Below are positions 9,463 through 18,455 of a DNA stretch of 64,000 bases, piece by piece. Both the position numbers and the translations under genes were made by a program. The notes below the pieces were generated by a model, which searched no databases, was not told the DNA's origin, and saw only the letters and a program-made list of their open reading frames with translations. Origin of the DNA: an uncultured SAR86 cluster bacterium (GTDB lineage Bacteria > Pseudomonadota > Gammaproteobacteria > Magnimaribacterales > D2472); the NCBI GenBank assembly GCA_902599315.1, contig CACKEY010000006.1, forward strand, positions 1 through 64,000, given 5' to 3'. The first letter of the stretch is position 1. The number at the start of each line of letters is the position of its first letter.

Positions 9463-10095
9463 ATGGCCAAGAAAATTTCAGCAACTAAAGATGAGAACGG
9501 ATATATAAACAAAAATAAAAGTGGTCTATTTTTGGGTGTAGTTTTCGTTTCGTTGCTTTTTGCAATTTTAAGTCTCTCTATTTGGGTTTCTCAGCTATCA
9601 AAAACATCTCAAAATGTAAATTCTAAGTTCGAATCAAGGCTTACAATTTTAGAGGAACAACTTCAATTGGCTGATTCAACCTCTACTGAATTTTTATCAG
9701 ATATAAATACGCAACTTCAATTTCTTGATAAAGAAATAAGAAAATTATGGGATTTGAGCAACAAGCGAAATAAAGTCAATATAACTAAATTAACAAAAGA
9801 AATAGATAAACACTCTACCGCACTAAAACAAATAGCATTGACTCAAACAAATGATCAAAAAAATATCATAAATATCAAAAACCAGTCTCAAAAATTGTCT
9901 GATTCTGTAGAGGAATTATCTCAGTTGTCTCAGAATAATCTAGAAGTTCAAAATAAAATTGATGAATTGAGTAAGAGTTTCTTGTTGCTGGAAGAAACAG
10001 TTCAAGCATTTGACTCATACAGAAGGCAAAATAATGAAATGCTTCAAGAGATGCAGCTAGAAATCTCTAGCATAAATATGAGTAATACTCCCTAA
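9463..10095 (+). CDS. Membrane-anchored coiled-coil protein of unknown function
   Basis: A 210-residue protein I do not recognise. After about 22 polar residues there is one transmembrane segment (LFLGVVFVSLLFAILSLSIWV, about residues 22-43). The rest is hydrophilic and heptad-rich, with long helical stretches full of Leu, Gln, Asn, Lys and Glu (for example FESRLTILEEQLQLAD, VEELSQLSQNNLEVQNKIDELSK), pointing to an extended coiled coil. Such a single-pass coiled-coil layout is common in cell-division and envelope-spacing proteins, but nothing specific identifies it. It is divergent from the acyl-CoA dehydrogenase pair and upstream of the TonB receptor, with a weak hairpin after it. Confidence 0.6.
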   Translation: MAKKISATKDENGYINKNKSGLFLGVVFVSLLFAILSLSIWVSQLSKTSQNVNSKFESRLTILEEQLQLADSTSTEFLSDINTQLQFLDKEIRKLWDLSNKRNKVNITKLTKEIDKHSTALKQIALTQTNDQKNIINIKNQSQKLSDSVEELSQLSQNNLEVQNKIDELSKSFLLLEETVQAFDSYRRQNNEMLQEMQLEISSINMSNTP

Positions 10096-10105
10096 AATTC
10101 ATTTT

Positions 10106-10124
10106 ACTTTTTAGTAAAAAGTTT
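10106..10124 (+). terminator. Weak hairpin after the coiled-coil gene
   Basis: An inverted repeat ACTTTTT / AAAAAGT (10106-10112 with 10116-10122, three-base loop) lies in the gap before the TonB receptor. The stem is AT-rich and only TT follows directly, so termination is uncertain. Confidence 0.3.
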
Positions 10125-10173
10125 GGGATTTTGTGAAAAAAAAGGTATATTTTTAGTTAAACATCTTCAATTT

Positions 10174-10181
10174 GGAGGGGG
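10174..10181 (+). promoter_or_regulatory. Strong ribosome binding site of the TonB receptor
   Basis: GGAGGGGG lies six bases before the ATG at 10188. Most genes in this window have weak or no Shine-Dalgarno sequences, so this one suggests high translation of the receptor, and it fixes the start codon. Confidence 0.7.
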
Positions 10182-10187
10182 AAAACC

Positions 10188-12677
10188 ATGAAGAGACTAT
10201 TAAGTGTATTAAGTATTATTGCTTTTACAGCAATTCCAAACGTAACTTTTGCCCAAGATGGTGCATTAGTTCTTGAGGAAGTTGTTGTTACAGCAACAAA
10301 GAAAGAAGAAAACGTTCAAGATATTGCGCAAACTGTTAACGCAGTAACTGGAACAACTCTAGATGATTATCAAATAAGAGATTTAAGCGAGTTATCTCAA
10401 ATTGTATCTGGCGTTGAGTTTACTCAAATAGATCCAAGAAGGGCAAAAATCATGATTCGTGGACAAACCTTAGATCCTGATGGTGGTAATGATCAGCCTG
10501 TCCAAGGTTATCTTGACGAAGTCCCCCTTAGAACTGGTGAAATCTTCCTTCAAATGTATGACACAGAAAGGGTTGAAATTCTTAAAGGTGCTCAAGGTAC
10601 ATTGCAAGGTGTGGTTAGTTCAGGTGGCGCATTGCACATTTATACAAGATCTGCGCAAGTGGGAAGTGGTGAGAGAAATGGCTATGTAAAAACAACTTGG
10701 GCCGATAATATGACATCCATCGTTGAGGCAGCAAGTGATTTTCATTTTTCAGACACACTTTCAATGAGATTTGCTGCGGTTACAAATAGCAATGATGGAA
10801 CTGAGGTTACAAATACCAGGACTGGAGTCAATGAAAATCACCAATATGACTCAGGTAGAATCAGCGTTTCATGGGAACCATCCGATAACCTTTCTGTGAA
10901 ATATAAATATCAGAATATGGAAGTTGACTCTATATATCCTCAACCTGTTGCAGGCTCTAACGGCACTCCCTCATTTGCACAAGTTGTTGATGCATACGTT
11001 GCTAATGTTGCTCTAGCAGAACAATTTGGTCTAGCTCCTGCAGGTTCAGCAGCTCAGTTAACGTTTCTTGATAGACCAAACTATTCAGATATACCAGCCA
11101 ATGGTTTAAGCCCAGAGGATAGAGTTGCATTACATTTTCAAAATCCTAGACAAAACACAAGTGCATTTGTCCATAATCTAATGATTGACTATGATGCAGG
11201 CTCGCATTTGGTAGCAATGAGATATTCTAAAGCAGAAAGTGATGCCATGGGAATGATTGATAGAGATTTTGCTGGTGCATTTACTTATGGATATCCTCAA
11301 GAAGTTAGAACCAATACTGGTATCGAAACCATGGAGTTTAGATTGTCTAATCAAGATAATGATACACTCGAATATACCGTTGGGTTTTTCTCTAGGGATT
11401 CTCAAACCTATACAGATGCTGATTTAGACAGAACTTTTTCAGCTTATCAAGCAGCACCGCAAATGCTAAAACCACTTGTTGGTCCTGGCATGACTTATAA
11501 AACACCGAATCAAGCTTGTGAGGCAGCCAGAGAAAATCCAACTATCTTTGCTAGTCAGATGGTTATCATAACTTGTATGGGAATTCCGGTTGACGCAAAA
11601 ACAGAGGCCGTGTTTGCGAACTTTAAATATAATTTAAGCGAGCGAACATTTGTTCAAGTTGGTGTTCGTGATCAAGAGACTGAGACTTATAATGCTCAAA
11701 ATTTATACTTACCTCTTTCTGCTGCTGTCGGTGCTGCATCAGGTGGTGGAATGACAATTCCTAGGACTCCTGTTGAATTGCAAAGAACAACTCCTGAATC
11801 TACAACAGGCAGTTTAAAAGTAGGGCACTATATTGATGATGACGTATTAATTTATGTCAGTAGTGAAACTGGATATAGAAGACCATCATCCACAATCGCG
11901 CCTACACCAATTCTTCCTTCATTAACTATATTTGATGAGGAAGAAAGTACCATGTTTGAAATTGGTATGAAGGGTACTTTCTTGGATGGAAGACTAAGGC
12001 TGAATGCAGCATATTTTGATTTTGATATAGAGGGCTTTCAATCCAAATGGGACAACGTAACAGCAAGAACCTACACTGCTACTGGTCCTGGACCCACATC
12101 TCAAGTTATGGGCGGAATTTTTACTAACAATGATGCCACAATCACTGGATTAGACATTGATTATGCATATGTTGTAAATCCAAATTTAACACTTGGAGGA
12201 AGCTATACAGCCAATGATTCTGAATACGCTGCTGGTTCTATGGGCTATGCAAATGATCCATCATACACAGGTATGGCAGCTGCAATGAGAGATGTTAGTG
12301 GCACTCCCGTGAACGATGCTGCAGAATCATCTCTTTCATTTTATCTTGATCATGTAGTTCCTGCTTCATGGGGTGGTGAAAGATATACAAGGTATAACTT
12401 AAGTTGGAGAGACGAGCGCACCAGCGCTATCAACCCTGACTTAAAAATTAAAGCTTTATATCTAGCGAATATTATTGTCGGCTGGAGATCATCCGATGGT
12501 ATTTGGGATGCAAGCTTTTTCGTTAAAAATATTATTGACGATGTTGATTTAACTAATATTCAGGGCTACTACTCAGATTATTCTATTCTCGGTGGAGATG
12601 GACTATCTTCTAAGTTTTATGCTGGTAATGCGAATATGGGCAGACAAATCGGAGCTCAGATCGTTTATAATTTCTGA
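10188..12677 (+). CDS. TonB-dependent outer-membrane receptor
   Basis: An 829-residue outer-membrane transporter that imports a substrate using energy from TonB-ExbB-ExbD. Seen: a signal peptide (MKRLLSVLSIIAFTAIPNVTFA), a TonB box region VLEEVVVTATKKEE, a plug domain with LSQIVSGVEFTQIDPRRAKIMI and RVEILKGAQGTLQG, then a barrel ending in the terminal aromatic motif IGAQIVYNF. The substrate cannot be read from the sequence. The barrel strands RRPSSTIAPTP and YFDFDIEGFQSKW are typical of the large marine Gammaproteobacteria receptor family often near catabolic genes. A strong ribosome binding site precedes it and a factor-independent terminator follows it. The DUF3604 gene next door suggests a shared substrate, which is inference. 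Confidence 0.93.
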   Translation: MKRLLSVLSIIAFTAIPNVTFAQDGALVLEEVVVTATKKEENVQDIAQTVNAVTGTTLDDYQIRDLSELSQIVSGVEFTQIDPRRAKIMIRGQTLDPDGGNDQPVQGYLDEVPLRTGEIFLQMYDTERVEILKGAQGTLQGVVSSGGALHIYTRSAQVGSGERNGYVKTTWADNMTSIVEAASDFHFSDTLSMRFAAVTNSNDGTEVTNTRTGVNENHQYDSGRISVSWEPSDNLSVKYKYQNMEVDSIYPQPVAGSNGTPSFAQVVDAYVANVALAEQFGLAPAGSAAQLTFLDRPNYSDIPANGLSPEDRVALHFQNPRQNTSAFVHNLMIDYDAGSHLVAMRYSKAESDAMGMIDRDFAGAFTYGYPQEVRTNTGIETMEFRLSNQDNDTLEYTVGFFSRDSQTYTDADLDRTFSAYQAAPQMLKPLVGPGMTYKTPNQACEAARENPTIFASQMVIITCMGIPVDAKTEAVFANFKYNLSERTFVQVGVRDQETETYNAQNLYLPLSAAVGAASGGGMTIPRTPVELQRTTPESTTGSLKVGHYIDDDVLIYVSSETGYRRPSSTIAPTPILPSLTIFDEEESTMFEIGMKGTFLDGRLRLNAAYFDFDIEGFQSKWDNVTARTYTATGPGPTSQVMGGIFTNNDATITGLDIDYAYVVNPNLTLGGSYTANDSEYAAGSMGYANDPSYTGMAAAMRDVSGTPVNDAAESSLSFYLDHVVPASWGGERYTRYNLSWRDERTSAINPDLKIKALYLANIIVGWRSSDGIWDASFFVKNIIDDVDLTNIQGYYSDYSILGGDGLSSKFYAGNANMGRQIGAQIVYNF

Positions 12678-12701
12678 TAATTATTAGTACAGAATTTAAA
12701 G

Positions 12702-12727
12702 CGGCAACTTAGGTTGCCGTTTTTTTT
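12702..12727 (+). terminator. Rho-independent terminator after the TonB receptor
   Basis: A perfect 7-bp GC-rich stem CGGCAAC / GTTGCCG (12702-12708 with 12713-12719, loop TTAG) is followed by eight T. It is the clearest plus-strand terminator in the window. Only 13 bases separate it from the start of the DUF3604 gene, so that gene depends on read-through or on a promoter inside this hairpin region. Confidence 0.88.
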
Positions 12728-12740
12728 AAGCGTAAATTAA

Positions 12741-14558
12741 ATGAAAATTAATATCTTACTATTCCTATTCGCTTTATCCACTTTCATATCTGCAAATGAT
12801 AAACAAGCATATCTTTTTGAAGATCGTGAACCATGCAATGTATACGTAGAAAATAAAATGCCATTATTTGGAGATTTGCATGTTCATACTGCATTATCGT
12901 TGGATGCAAATACTCAAGGCACCATATTGACAGCTGAAGATGCATATTTATATGCAAAAGGACAACCTTTATACCTTCAGCCATATAATCCTGATGGAAC
13001 TAGCTCTAGAGTATCAAGATTAAATAAGCCATTAGATTTTGCAGCAGTCACTGATCACGCAGAACTCTTAGGCGAGGTTAGGATGTGTACAGATCCAGAC
13101 AGTCAATATTTTAACCATCTTACTTGCAGGTTTTATAGAGATTTTCCTAGGCTTTCATATTTCTACATAAATGCGAAAGCAAGTTTAGGTAAGTCTCTTG
13201 GGATGTGCGGTAATGATAGAGAGTTATGTCTTGCTGAGGCACAAGTTCCTTGGTTGCAGACAATTGAAGCAGCTGAAAAGCATTACGATAGGTCAGAAGA
13301 TTGTAAGTTTACCTCATTTATAGGATATGAGTGGACAGGAGCAGTTTACTCAGGAAGCAACCTTCATAGAAATATTATTTTCAATAATTCAAATGTTCCT
13401 TTTTCACCGGTGAGTTTCTTAGACGCGCCCTCGCGGCAAGAACTTTGGAGCAAGCTTGATCAAGGATGCTCAGTGGACTGTGATTATGTTGTTATTCCCC
13501 ATAATTCTAATTTAAGTAATGGATTCATGTTTGAGGAGCCTAATCAGGACGAGTTATCTATCCAAAACATAAAAGAACCACTGATTGAAATATTCCAACA
13601 TAAAGGAAGCTCAGAATGTGCAATAGATTCAGACGATTCTTTGTGTTCTTTTGAGCAATTACCATACAAAGATTTTAGGGCCAAATTTAGCAACGATTTT
13701 TCTCTGGCTCCCAAGTCAAGTTATGTAAGAGATGCTTTGAATCAAGGCCTGAAAATTAAAGAAAGCAGAAATATAAATCCATTTAAATATGGATTTATTG
13801 GAAGCACAGACACACATTTAGCTATACCTGGAGCAACCGATGAGGAATATTTTCAAGGTCATGGGGGTGCTGGAAAATCATATAGGGATTCTATTCCTCA
13901 AGGACTACCAGATGATATTGAGTTTAATCCAGGTGGACTTGCCGTGGTATGGGCTGAGGAAAATAGCAGAAGTTCTATTTTTCAAGCTTTGCAAAGAAAA
14001 GAGGTTTATGGAACTTCAGGACCTAGATTTTTAGTGAGATTTTTTGCAGGAAATGACTTCGATAAAAATTTATGCGACTCCCCAAATGCAATTTCTGAAG
14101 CTTATCAAGACGGTGTCCCGATGGGAGCAACACTTGATCTATCTAGTTTATCCAATCTAAGTATTTTTATAACTGCACAGGCAGATGCTTCTCAAGCAGA
14201 TCAATATCTTGAGAAGGTGCAAATTATTAAAGGAGTATTAAAAGATGAAAAGGTTAATACAACGGTAATTAATGTTGTAAATTTTCAAGATACAAATTTA
14301 GATGATTCTACCTGTGAGGTGATTGGAAAGGGTAAGAAGTCAATATGCGCAGTCTGGCAGGATCCCAATTTTGATAACCAAGAAAATGCTTACTATTATG
14401 CAAGAGTGGTAGCTAATAAGTCATGTCGATGGTCCCATCAATTATGTATAACTAATCCTGATTATTGTTTAGATAAACCAGATTTTGAGACTCCAACATT
14501 TATTCAAGAAAGAGCATGGACTTCTCCAGTGTGGCTTGAAAATTTACAAGATATTTGA
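12741..14558 (+). CDS. DUF3604 family periplasmic protein (PHP-like)
   Basis: A 605-residue exported protein of the DUF3604 family, related to PHP-type metal-dependent hydrolases, with no settled function. Seen: a signal peptide (MKINILLFLFALSTFISA), the metal-binding-like motif LFGDLHVHTALSLDA (about residues 41-55), LDFAAVTDHAELLGEV, SFIGYEWTGA, YVVIPHNSNLSNG, GFIGSTDTHLA and VYGTSGPRFLVRFF, which are the conserved histidine and aspartate blocks of the family. The many cysteines, several in close pairs, suggest disulfides in the periplasm. Marine bacteria often carry DUF3604 genes next to TonB receptors, as here. A phosphoesterase-like activity is possible but unproven. Confidence 0.85.
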   Translation: MKINILLFLFALSTFISANDKQAYLFEDREPCNVYVENKMPLFGDLHVHTALSLDANTQGTILTAEDAYLYAKGQPLYLQPYNPDGTSSRVSRLNKPLDFAAVTDHAELLGEVRMCTDPDSQYFNHLTCRFYRDFPRLSYFYINAKASLGKSLGMCGNDRELCLAEAQVPWLQTIEAAEKHYDRSEDCKFTSFIGYEWTGAVYSGSNLHRNIIFNNSNVPFSPVSFLDAPSRQELWSKLDQGCSVDCDYVVIPHNSNLSNGFMFEEPNQDELSIQNIKEPLIEIFQHKGSSECAIDSDDSLCSFEQLPYKDFRAKFSNDFSLAPKSSYVRDALNQGLKIKESRNINPFKYGFIGSTDTHLAIPGATDEEYFQGHGGAGKSYRDSIPQGLPDDIEFNPGGLAVVWAEENSRSSIFQALQRKEVYGTSGPRFLVRFFAGNDFDKNLCDSPNAISEAYQDGVPMGATLDLSSLSNLSIFITAQADASQADQYLEKVQIIKGVLKDEKVNTTVINVVNFQDTNLDDSTCEVIGKGKKSICAVWQDPNFDNQENAYYYARVVANKSCRWSHQLCITNPDYCLDKPDFETPTFIQERAWTSPVWLENLQDI

Positions 14559-14589
14559 CAGCTATTAAAAAAGAATGTTCCATTAGGTT

Positions 14590-14802
14590 ATGAATAAATT
14601 ATTACTTCAATTATTTTTAGTTCTAGCATTTATTCCTATTGCTATATTAATAAGCTCTATCATCATTACGCTGGCACCATTGTACTGCTGGGGACTCGCA
14701 ATAAATGCTTATCGTTACGGTAATTCAAAAGAATTATATTTTTGGCTGGCTATGGGTGTGGTTGCTTTTTTCTTAGCATTATTTGTTCTTGGAGTTTTGT
14801 AG
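14590..14802 (+). CDS. Small membrane protein, two transmembrane segments
   Basis: A 70-residue protein of unknown function. The first segment spans about residues 4-28 and the second about residues 49-69, joined by a short loop with YCWGLAINAYRYGNSKELYFW. Its stop codon TAG is followed directly by the ATG of the next gene, so the two are translated together. Nothing recognisable beyond the membrane topology. Confidence 0.6.
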   Translation: MNKLLLQLFLVLAFIPIAILISSIIITLAPLYCWGLAINAYRYGNSKELYFWLAMGVVAFFLALFVLGVL

Positions 14803-15189
14803 ATGTTGAAGCTCTGTATTATTTTTTCAGCTTTGTGTTTATTAACTATTGGTTGTTATGTAATGTTTAAGCCTGATCTAAGTGATCTTGGTATTATCCC
14901 TGTTGTTGCAACTAATCCAGAGACTGCATCAGAGTTCAGATCATTATTTGCCGGATCATTTATAGCATATGCTTATTTGTTGATACGCTTTGCGTATTCA
15001 TATAAACCTATTTCTATTGGACTTTGTATTGCCTATATTATGAGTTTTATTGCTTTTGGACGTTTGGTAAGTTTTTTATATGAGGGGTTTAATTTTTTTG
15101 GACTCTTTGTTTTTCTTGGAGAGATTTTTTTAGTCATGGTTCTTATTCTGGCTCATCGAAAAAGAAAAAATGAAATCCCATACTACTAG
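14803..15189 (+). CDS. DUF4345-like four-helix membrane protein
   Basis: A 128-residue integral membrane protein. Four hydrophobic segments are seen, with the family-like pattern of an extracytoplasmic loop (PDLSDLGIIPVVATNPETASEFRSLFAG) between helices 1 and 2, ending in a basic tail (AHRKRKNEIPYY). DUF4345 proteins have no known function. A longer relative lies at 20135-20593, also after a small membrane protein gene, so the window holds two similar pairs. The gene follows the 70-residue membrane protein with no gap. Confidence 0.55.
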   Translation: MLKLCIIFSALCLLTIGCYVMFKPDLSDLGIIPVVATNPETASEFRSLFAGSFIAYAYLLIRFAYSYKPISIGLCIAYIMSFIAFGRLVSFLYEGFNFFGLFVFLGEIFLVMVLILAHRKRKNEIPYY

Positions 15190-15213
15190 CCTATAGCGAT
15201 CCAATAAAACTTC

Positions 15214-15241
15214 TTAACATTTCTTCATTCTGTAATATAAT
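15214..15241 (+). promoter_or_regulatory. Sigma-70 promoter of tRNA-Leu
   Basis: A -35 box TTAACA at 15214-15219 and a -10 box TATAAT at 15236-15241, spaced 16 bases, end 13 bases before the tRNA. The -10 is a perfect match and the -35 matches five of six positions. Transcription should start near 15248. Confidence 0.75.
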
Positions 15242-15254
15242 TCTTTTTCTTTCT

Positions 15255-15339
15255 GGGGATGTGGTGGAACTGGTAGACACGCTTGGCTTAGAACCAAGTG
15301 CCGAAAGGTGTGGGGGTTCGACTCCCTCCATCCCTACCA
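15255..15339 (+). tRNA. tRNA-Leu (anticodon UAG)
   Basis: An 85-base type II tRNA with an encoded CCA end. The acceptor stem GGGGATG pairs with CATCCCT (one G-U), the anticodon stem CTTGG / CCAAG encloses loop CTTAGAA with anticodon TAG, the extra arm is long as expected for leucine, and the T arm has GGTTCGACTCC. It reads CUA and probably other CUN codons. A serine hydrolase gene starts 13 bases after it, so both may share one transcript. Confidence 0.96.
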
Positions 15340-15352
15340 ATATAATGTGCTA

Positions 15353-16660
15353 ATGAAAAAATTTATTATTGGATTTTTTACATTCATCTCTTCATTTTCA
15401 ATTATTTTTACAATTTTATATTTAAATCCTGGAGTGTCCCTACCAAACATTCCCCCAGCAAATACTGAAATTAGTAAGGAAAAAAATCTTTCATGGCTTT
15501 CTCGTGCTGCTCTTGATTTTTATTTTGATATAAACATTCTGCGCAAGGCTGATGCAGGTTATGTTGCTATTATCGCAAAGAATGGACAAATCATTCATGC
15601 AACCGCAAAAGGCATGGCTGATATTGAAAATCATATTCCTATGAATACTAAAACGAGATTTAGAATTGCATCCATGACTAAGCCAATAACCGCAGTTGCA
15701 ACACTCATTTTAATTGAAGAAGGTAAATTGAAACTTGATGATCCCATAGAGAAATATTTACCTCTGGCCAGTCAAATATCGGTGGCTCTTCCCGACAATC
15801 AAATTACAGACAACACATTTGCCACAGAACCTTTAAAAAGATCCATTACAATTTTAGACTTACTTACATTTAGCTCCGGGGCAGGTTACAACGACTCTGT
15901 GGATCATAAGGGCCAATCAAAATTAGCAAATCTATGGGCAGAAAATGATATCTACGATGGCTTTGGATCACTTGAAGACAGAGTTAATAAAATAATGAAA
16001 CTACCTTTTTTTGAGCAACCTGGAGAGAGATGGCGTTACGGTTGGTCAACAGATATTTTAGCTAGAGTAATTGAAGTGGCATCTCAAAAACCATTCAGCG
16101 AATTCCTTGAAGAAAAAATTTTTTCACCATTAGATATGGATGATACTAATTTTTTAAGTCAAGAAAATAAGGCTAATGAAATTGCTGAAGTGTATTCTCG
16201 AAATGGTGTCTTCAATTTAACACTTGTTGAAAATCCAAGAAGCAATCCATTAGATTGGACACCAGGAAGCAGCGGTTTGGTCTCAAATGCAGAGGACTAT
16301 ATTAAATTTGGTCTCATGCTTTGGAACGATGGTGAATATAATGGACATAAAATTTTATCATCTGAATCAATTGCATTAATGTCTTATCCCCATATTAAGT
16401 CTGGAGTTCTTTCCACTCAAGTTGAAGGTATGGGTTTTGGTTTAGGTGTTGGTGTTGTTATGGATGCAGAAAAAACTATTCTTATAGACAAAGAAAACGA
16501 TTTTTTTTGGAGTGGTTTTTACGGTACTAATTTTTTTGTCAGTCCTCAAACAGGATTAGTTGGTGTAATTATGTCTCAAAATCAACCGCCGCCTTCATCT
16601 CCATGGCCAGGTTCTTTTGGAGTGTTTATAGCACCAGCTTTTGCTTTTTTGGGGATTTAA
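15353..16660 (+). CDS. Beta-lactamase-fold serine hydrolase (CubicO/EstB-like)
   Basis: A 435-residue class C beta-lactamase-fold protein, probably an esterase or peptidase of the envelope. The start at 15353 is chosen because the frame before it runs into the tRNA-Leu gene, and because it gives an N-terminal hydrophobic signal or anchor (MKKFIIGFFTFISSFSIIFTILYL). The catalytic motif is SMTK (Ser107, Lys110) in RIASMTKPITAVATL. A YGWS motif stands where Y-x-N is usual (WRYGWSTDILARV), and WSGFYGTNFFV lies near the end. The substrate is unknown. It lies just after tRNA-Leu with no visible promoter of its own. Confidence 0.85.
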   Translation: MKKFIIGFFTFISSFSIIFTILYLNPGVSLPNIPPANTEISKEKNLSWLSRAALDFYFDINILRKADAGYVAIIAKNGQIIHATAKGMADIENHIPMNTKTRFRIASMTKPITAVATLILIEEGKLKLDDPIEKYLPLASQISVALPDNQITDNTFATEPLKRSITILDLLTFSSGAGYNDSVDHKGQSKLANLWAENDIYDGFGSLEDRVNKIMKLPFFEQPGERWRYGWSTDILARVIEVASQKPFSEFLEEKIFSPLDMDDTNFLSQENKANEIAEVYSRNGVFNLTLVENPRSNPLDWTPGSSGLVSNAEDYIKFGLMLWNDGEYNGHKILSSESIALMSYPHIKSGVLSTQVEGMGFGLGVGVVMDAEKTILIDKENDFFWSGFYGTNFFVSPQTGLVGVIMSQNQPPPSSPWPGSFGVFIAPAFAFLGI

Positions 16661-16706
16661 TGCCCAAATTAACACTATTATTTTTTTTTAATTCCAATAT
16701 CATTAA

Positions 16707-18395
16707 ATGATGAAAAATTATGACTTTATTATTTTAGGGGCAGGCTCTGCAGGATGTGTGCTAGCTAATAGGCTTAGTAAAGATCCAAATACATCAGTTT
16801 GTTTAATTGAAGCAGGTTCAAAAGATAATGATCCCAGAATACACGTGCCCATTGGTTTTGCTTTTGGAATGACAAAAAGTAAGTACAGTTGGTCATTTGA
16901 TACAGTTCCACAGAAAGAATTTGAAAAGGTAACAGTTACCGAGCCTGAGTCAGTTGTGGTGGATTCTGCTGGTGGAACTCATAAAATGATCAGTGAAAGT
17001 CAAGAACACAGAAAAGGTTTCCAGCCCAGAGGAAAAACATTAGGTGGCTCAAGTTCAATAAATGCTATGTTATATGTGAGAGGCCATCGTTGGGACTATG
17101 ATCACTGGTCGGACCTTGGCAATGAAGGGTGGTCATATGACGAAATATTACCTTATTTTAAAAAAGCTGAGCACAATGAAGTGCATAATGATGAATATCA
17201 TGGTCAAAATGGCCCATTAAATGTTTGTGATATTCGTCATCAGCCTGAATCATGCAAATCTTTTGTTGAGGCTGGATCAAAGATATTTAATTACAACGAT
17301 GATTTTAACGGAGCTGAGCAAGAAGGCTTTGGCTATTATCAAACAACTCAGATTAATGGTAAAAGATGCAGTGCAGCGAAAGCTTATTTAGTTCCAGCTC
17401 TAGATAGAGATAATCTTACGGTATTGACTGATACTCAAGTAAATAAAATTCTCATAGATGGCAAGCATGCAAAAGGTGTAGAGTGTATTGGAAGTGATAA
17501 TAATTCTTTTACAATAAATGCTTCAAAAGAAGTGATCCTTTCGTCTGGAGCATTTGGGTCTCCTCAAATACTTTTACGATCAGGAGTAGGACCAGCCAAT
17601 GAGATTACCAGGCATGGCATTGATCACCTAATAGATCTGCCTGGGGTGGGAAAAAATCTTCAAGATCACATTGACTACATTACGGTTCATAAGTACAACT
17701 CAATGAAATTGATAGGGTTTAGTTTAAAAAATATATTTTTTAAGTACCCATATGAGGTCTTAAAATATCTTTTTACAAAATCAGGTCTCTTCACTTCTAC
17801 GGTTGCAGAGGCTGGCGCTTTTGTTAAAACAAAAGAGGAGTTAGAAATTCCTAATATTCAATTTCATTATGCGCCTGCAATGATTGTTGATCATGGAAGA
17901 ACTCCATTATGGGGAACAGGTATGAGCTGTCATTCATGTTTATTAAGACCTAAATCTCGTGGTGAGGTAACTCTTGCATCTGCAGATCCATTTGCAGATC
18001 CACTAATTGATCCGAAATTTTTAAGCCATCCGGACGATATGAAAGACATGGTGGAAGGCTATAAGATTATGATGAAAGTTCTTAGCACCGAACCATTTAG
18101 CAAATATATATCTGATCATACTAGAAGACCAATAGATATTAATGATGATGCTGATATTGAACAAGCCATGCGTGAAGAAGCAGATACAGTTTATCATCCT
18201 GTAGGAACCTGCAAGATGGGAGATGATTCCATGTCAGTAGTTGACAGCAGGTTAAAAGTTCATTCTATGAATGGCCTAAGAGTTGTTGATGCATCAATTA
18301 TGCCGACATTAGTTGGGGGCAATACAAATGCACCTACGATCATGATTGGAGAAAAAGCATCAGATATGATTCTCGAGGACTGGAATCTCAATTAA
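16707..18395 (+). CDS. GMC family FAD-dependent oxidoreductase (choline dehydrogenase-like)
   Basis: A 562-residue flavoprotein that oxidises an alcohol group. Seen: the ADP-binding IILGAGSAGCVLANRLS (residues 7-23), GKTLGGSSSINAMLYVRGH, the substrate-domain region FGSPQILLRSGVGP, and the C-terminal active-site segments YHPVGTCKMG (catalytic His) and GGNTNAPTIMIGEKAS (second catalytic residue Asn in NTN). It resembles BetA and alcohol dehydrogenases such as AlkJ. A stretch of about 30 residues after the first domain (around TVTEPESVVVDSAGG) looks like an extra loop. No betaine aldehyde dehydrogenase is adjacent, so choline as substrate is not supported. Confidence 0.88.
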   Translation: MMKNYDFIILGAGSAGCVLANRLSKDPNTSVCLIEAGSKDNDPRIHVPIGFAFGMTKSKYSWSFDTVPQKEFEKVTVTEPESVVVDSAGGTHKMISESQEHRKGFQPRGKTLGGSSSINAMLYVRGHRWDYDHWSDLGNEGWSYDEILPYFKKAEHNEVHNDEYHGQNGPLNVCDIRHQPESCKSFVEAGSKIFNYNDDFNGAEQEGFGYYQTTQINGKRCSAAKAYLVPALDRDNLTVLTDTQVNKILIDGKHAKGVECIGSDNNSFTINASKEVILSSGAFGSPQILLRSGVGPANEITRHGIDHLIDLPGVGKNLQDHIDYITVHKYNSMKLIGFSLKNIFFKYPYEVLKYLFTKSGLFTSTVAEAGAFVKTKEELEIPNIQFHYAPAMIVDHGRTPLWGTGMSCHSCLLRPKSRGEVTLASADPFADPLIDPKFLSHPDDMKDMVEGYKIMMKVLSTEPFSKYISDHTRRPIDINDDADIEQAMREEADTVYHPVGTCKMGDDSMSVVDSRLKVHSMNGLRVVDASIMPTLVGGNTNAPTIMIGEKASDMILEDWNLN

Positions 18396-18444
18396 TCTTT
18401 CATAACGCTAAAAACAATAAAGATAAAGATTTTCGCTAATCGTC

Positions 18445-18450
18445 TATAAT
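18445..18450 (+). promoter_or_regulatory. TATAAT -10 element just before a GTG start
   Basis: A perfect TATAAT ends five bases before the GTG start at 18456, so a transcript starting seven bases downstream would begin at or near the start codon (a leaderless message). No convincing -35 is seen at the expected distance. Confidence 0.35.
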
Positions 18451-18455
18451 GCTTT

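Noticed and set aside
15308-15352. Start of the serine hydrolase at 15308
   Set aside because: This lies inside the tRNA-Leu gene; ATG at 15353 opens the signal segment.
16707-18395. Choline dehydrogenase BetA as a specific call
   Set aside because: No betaine aldehyde dehydrogenase or BetI is adjacent and GMC enzymes share these motifs widely, so only the family is given.
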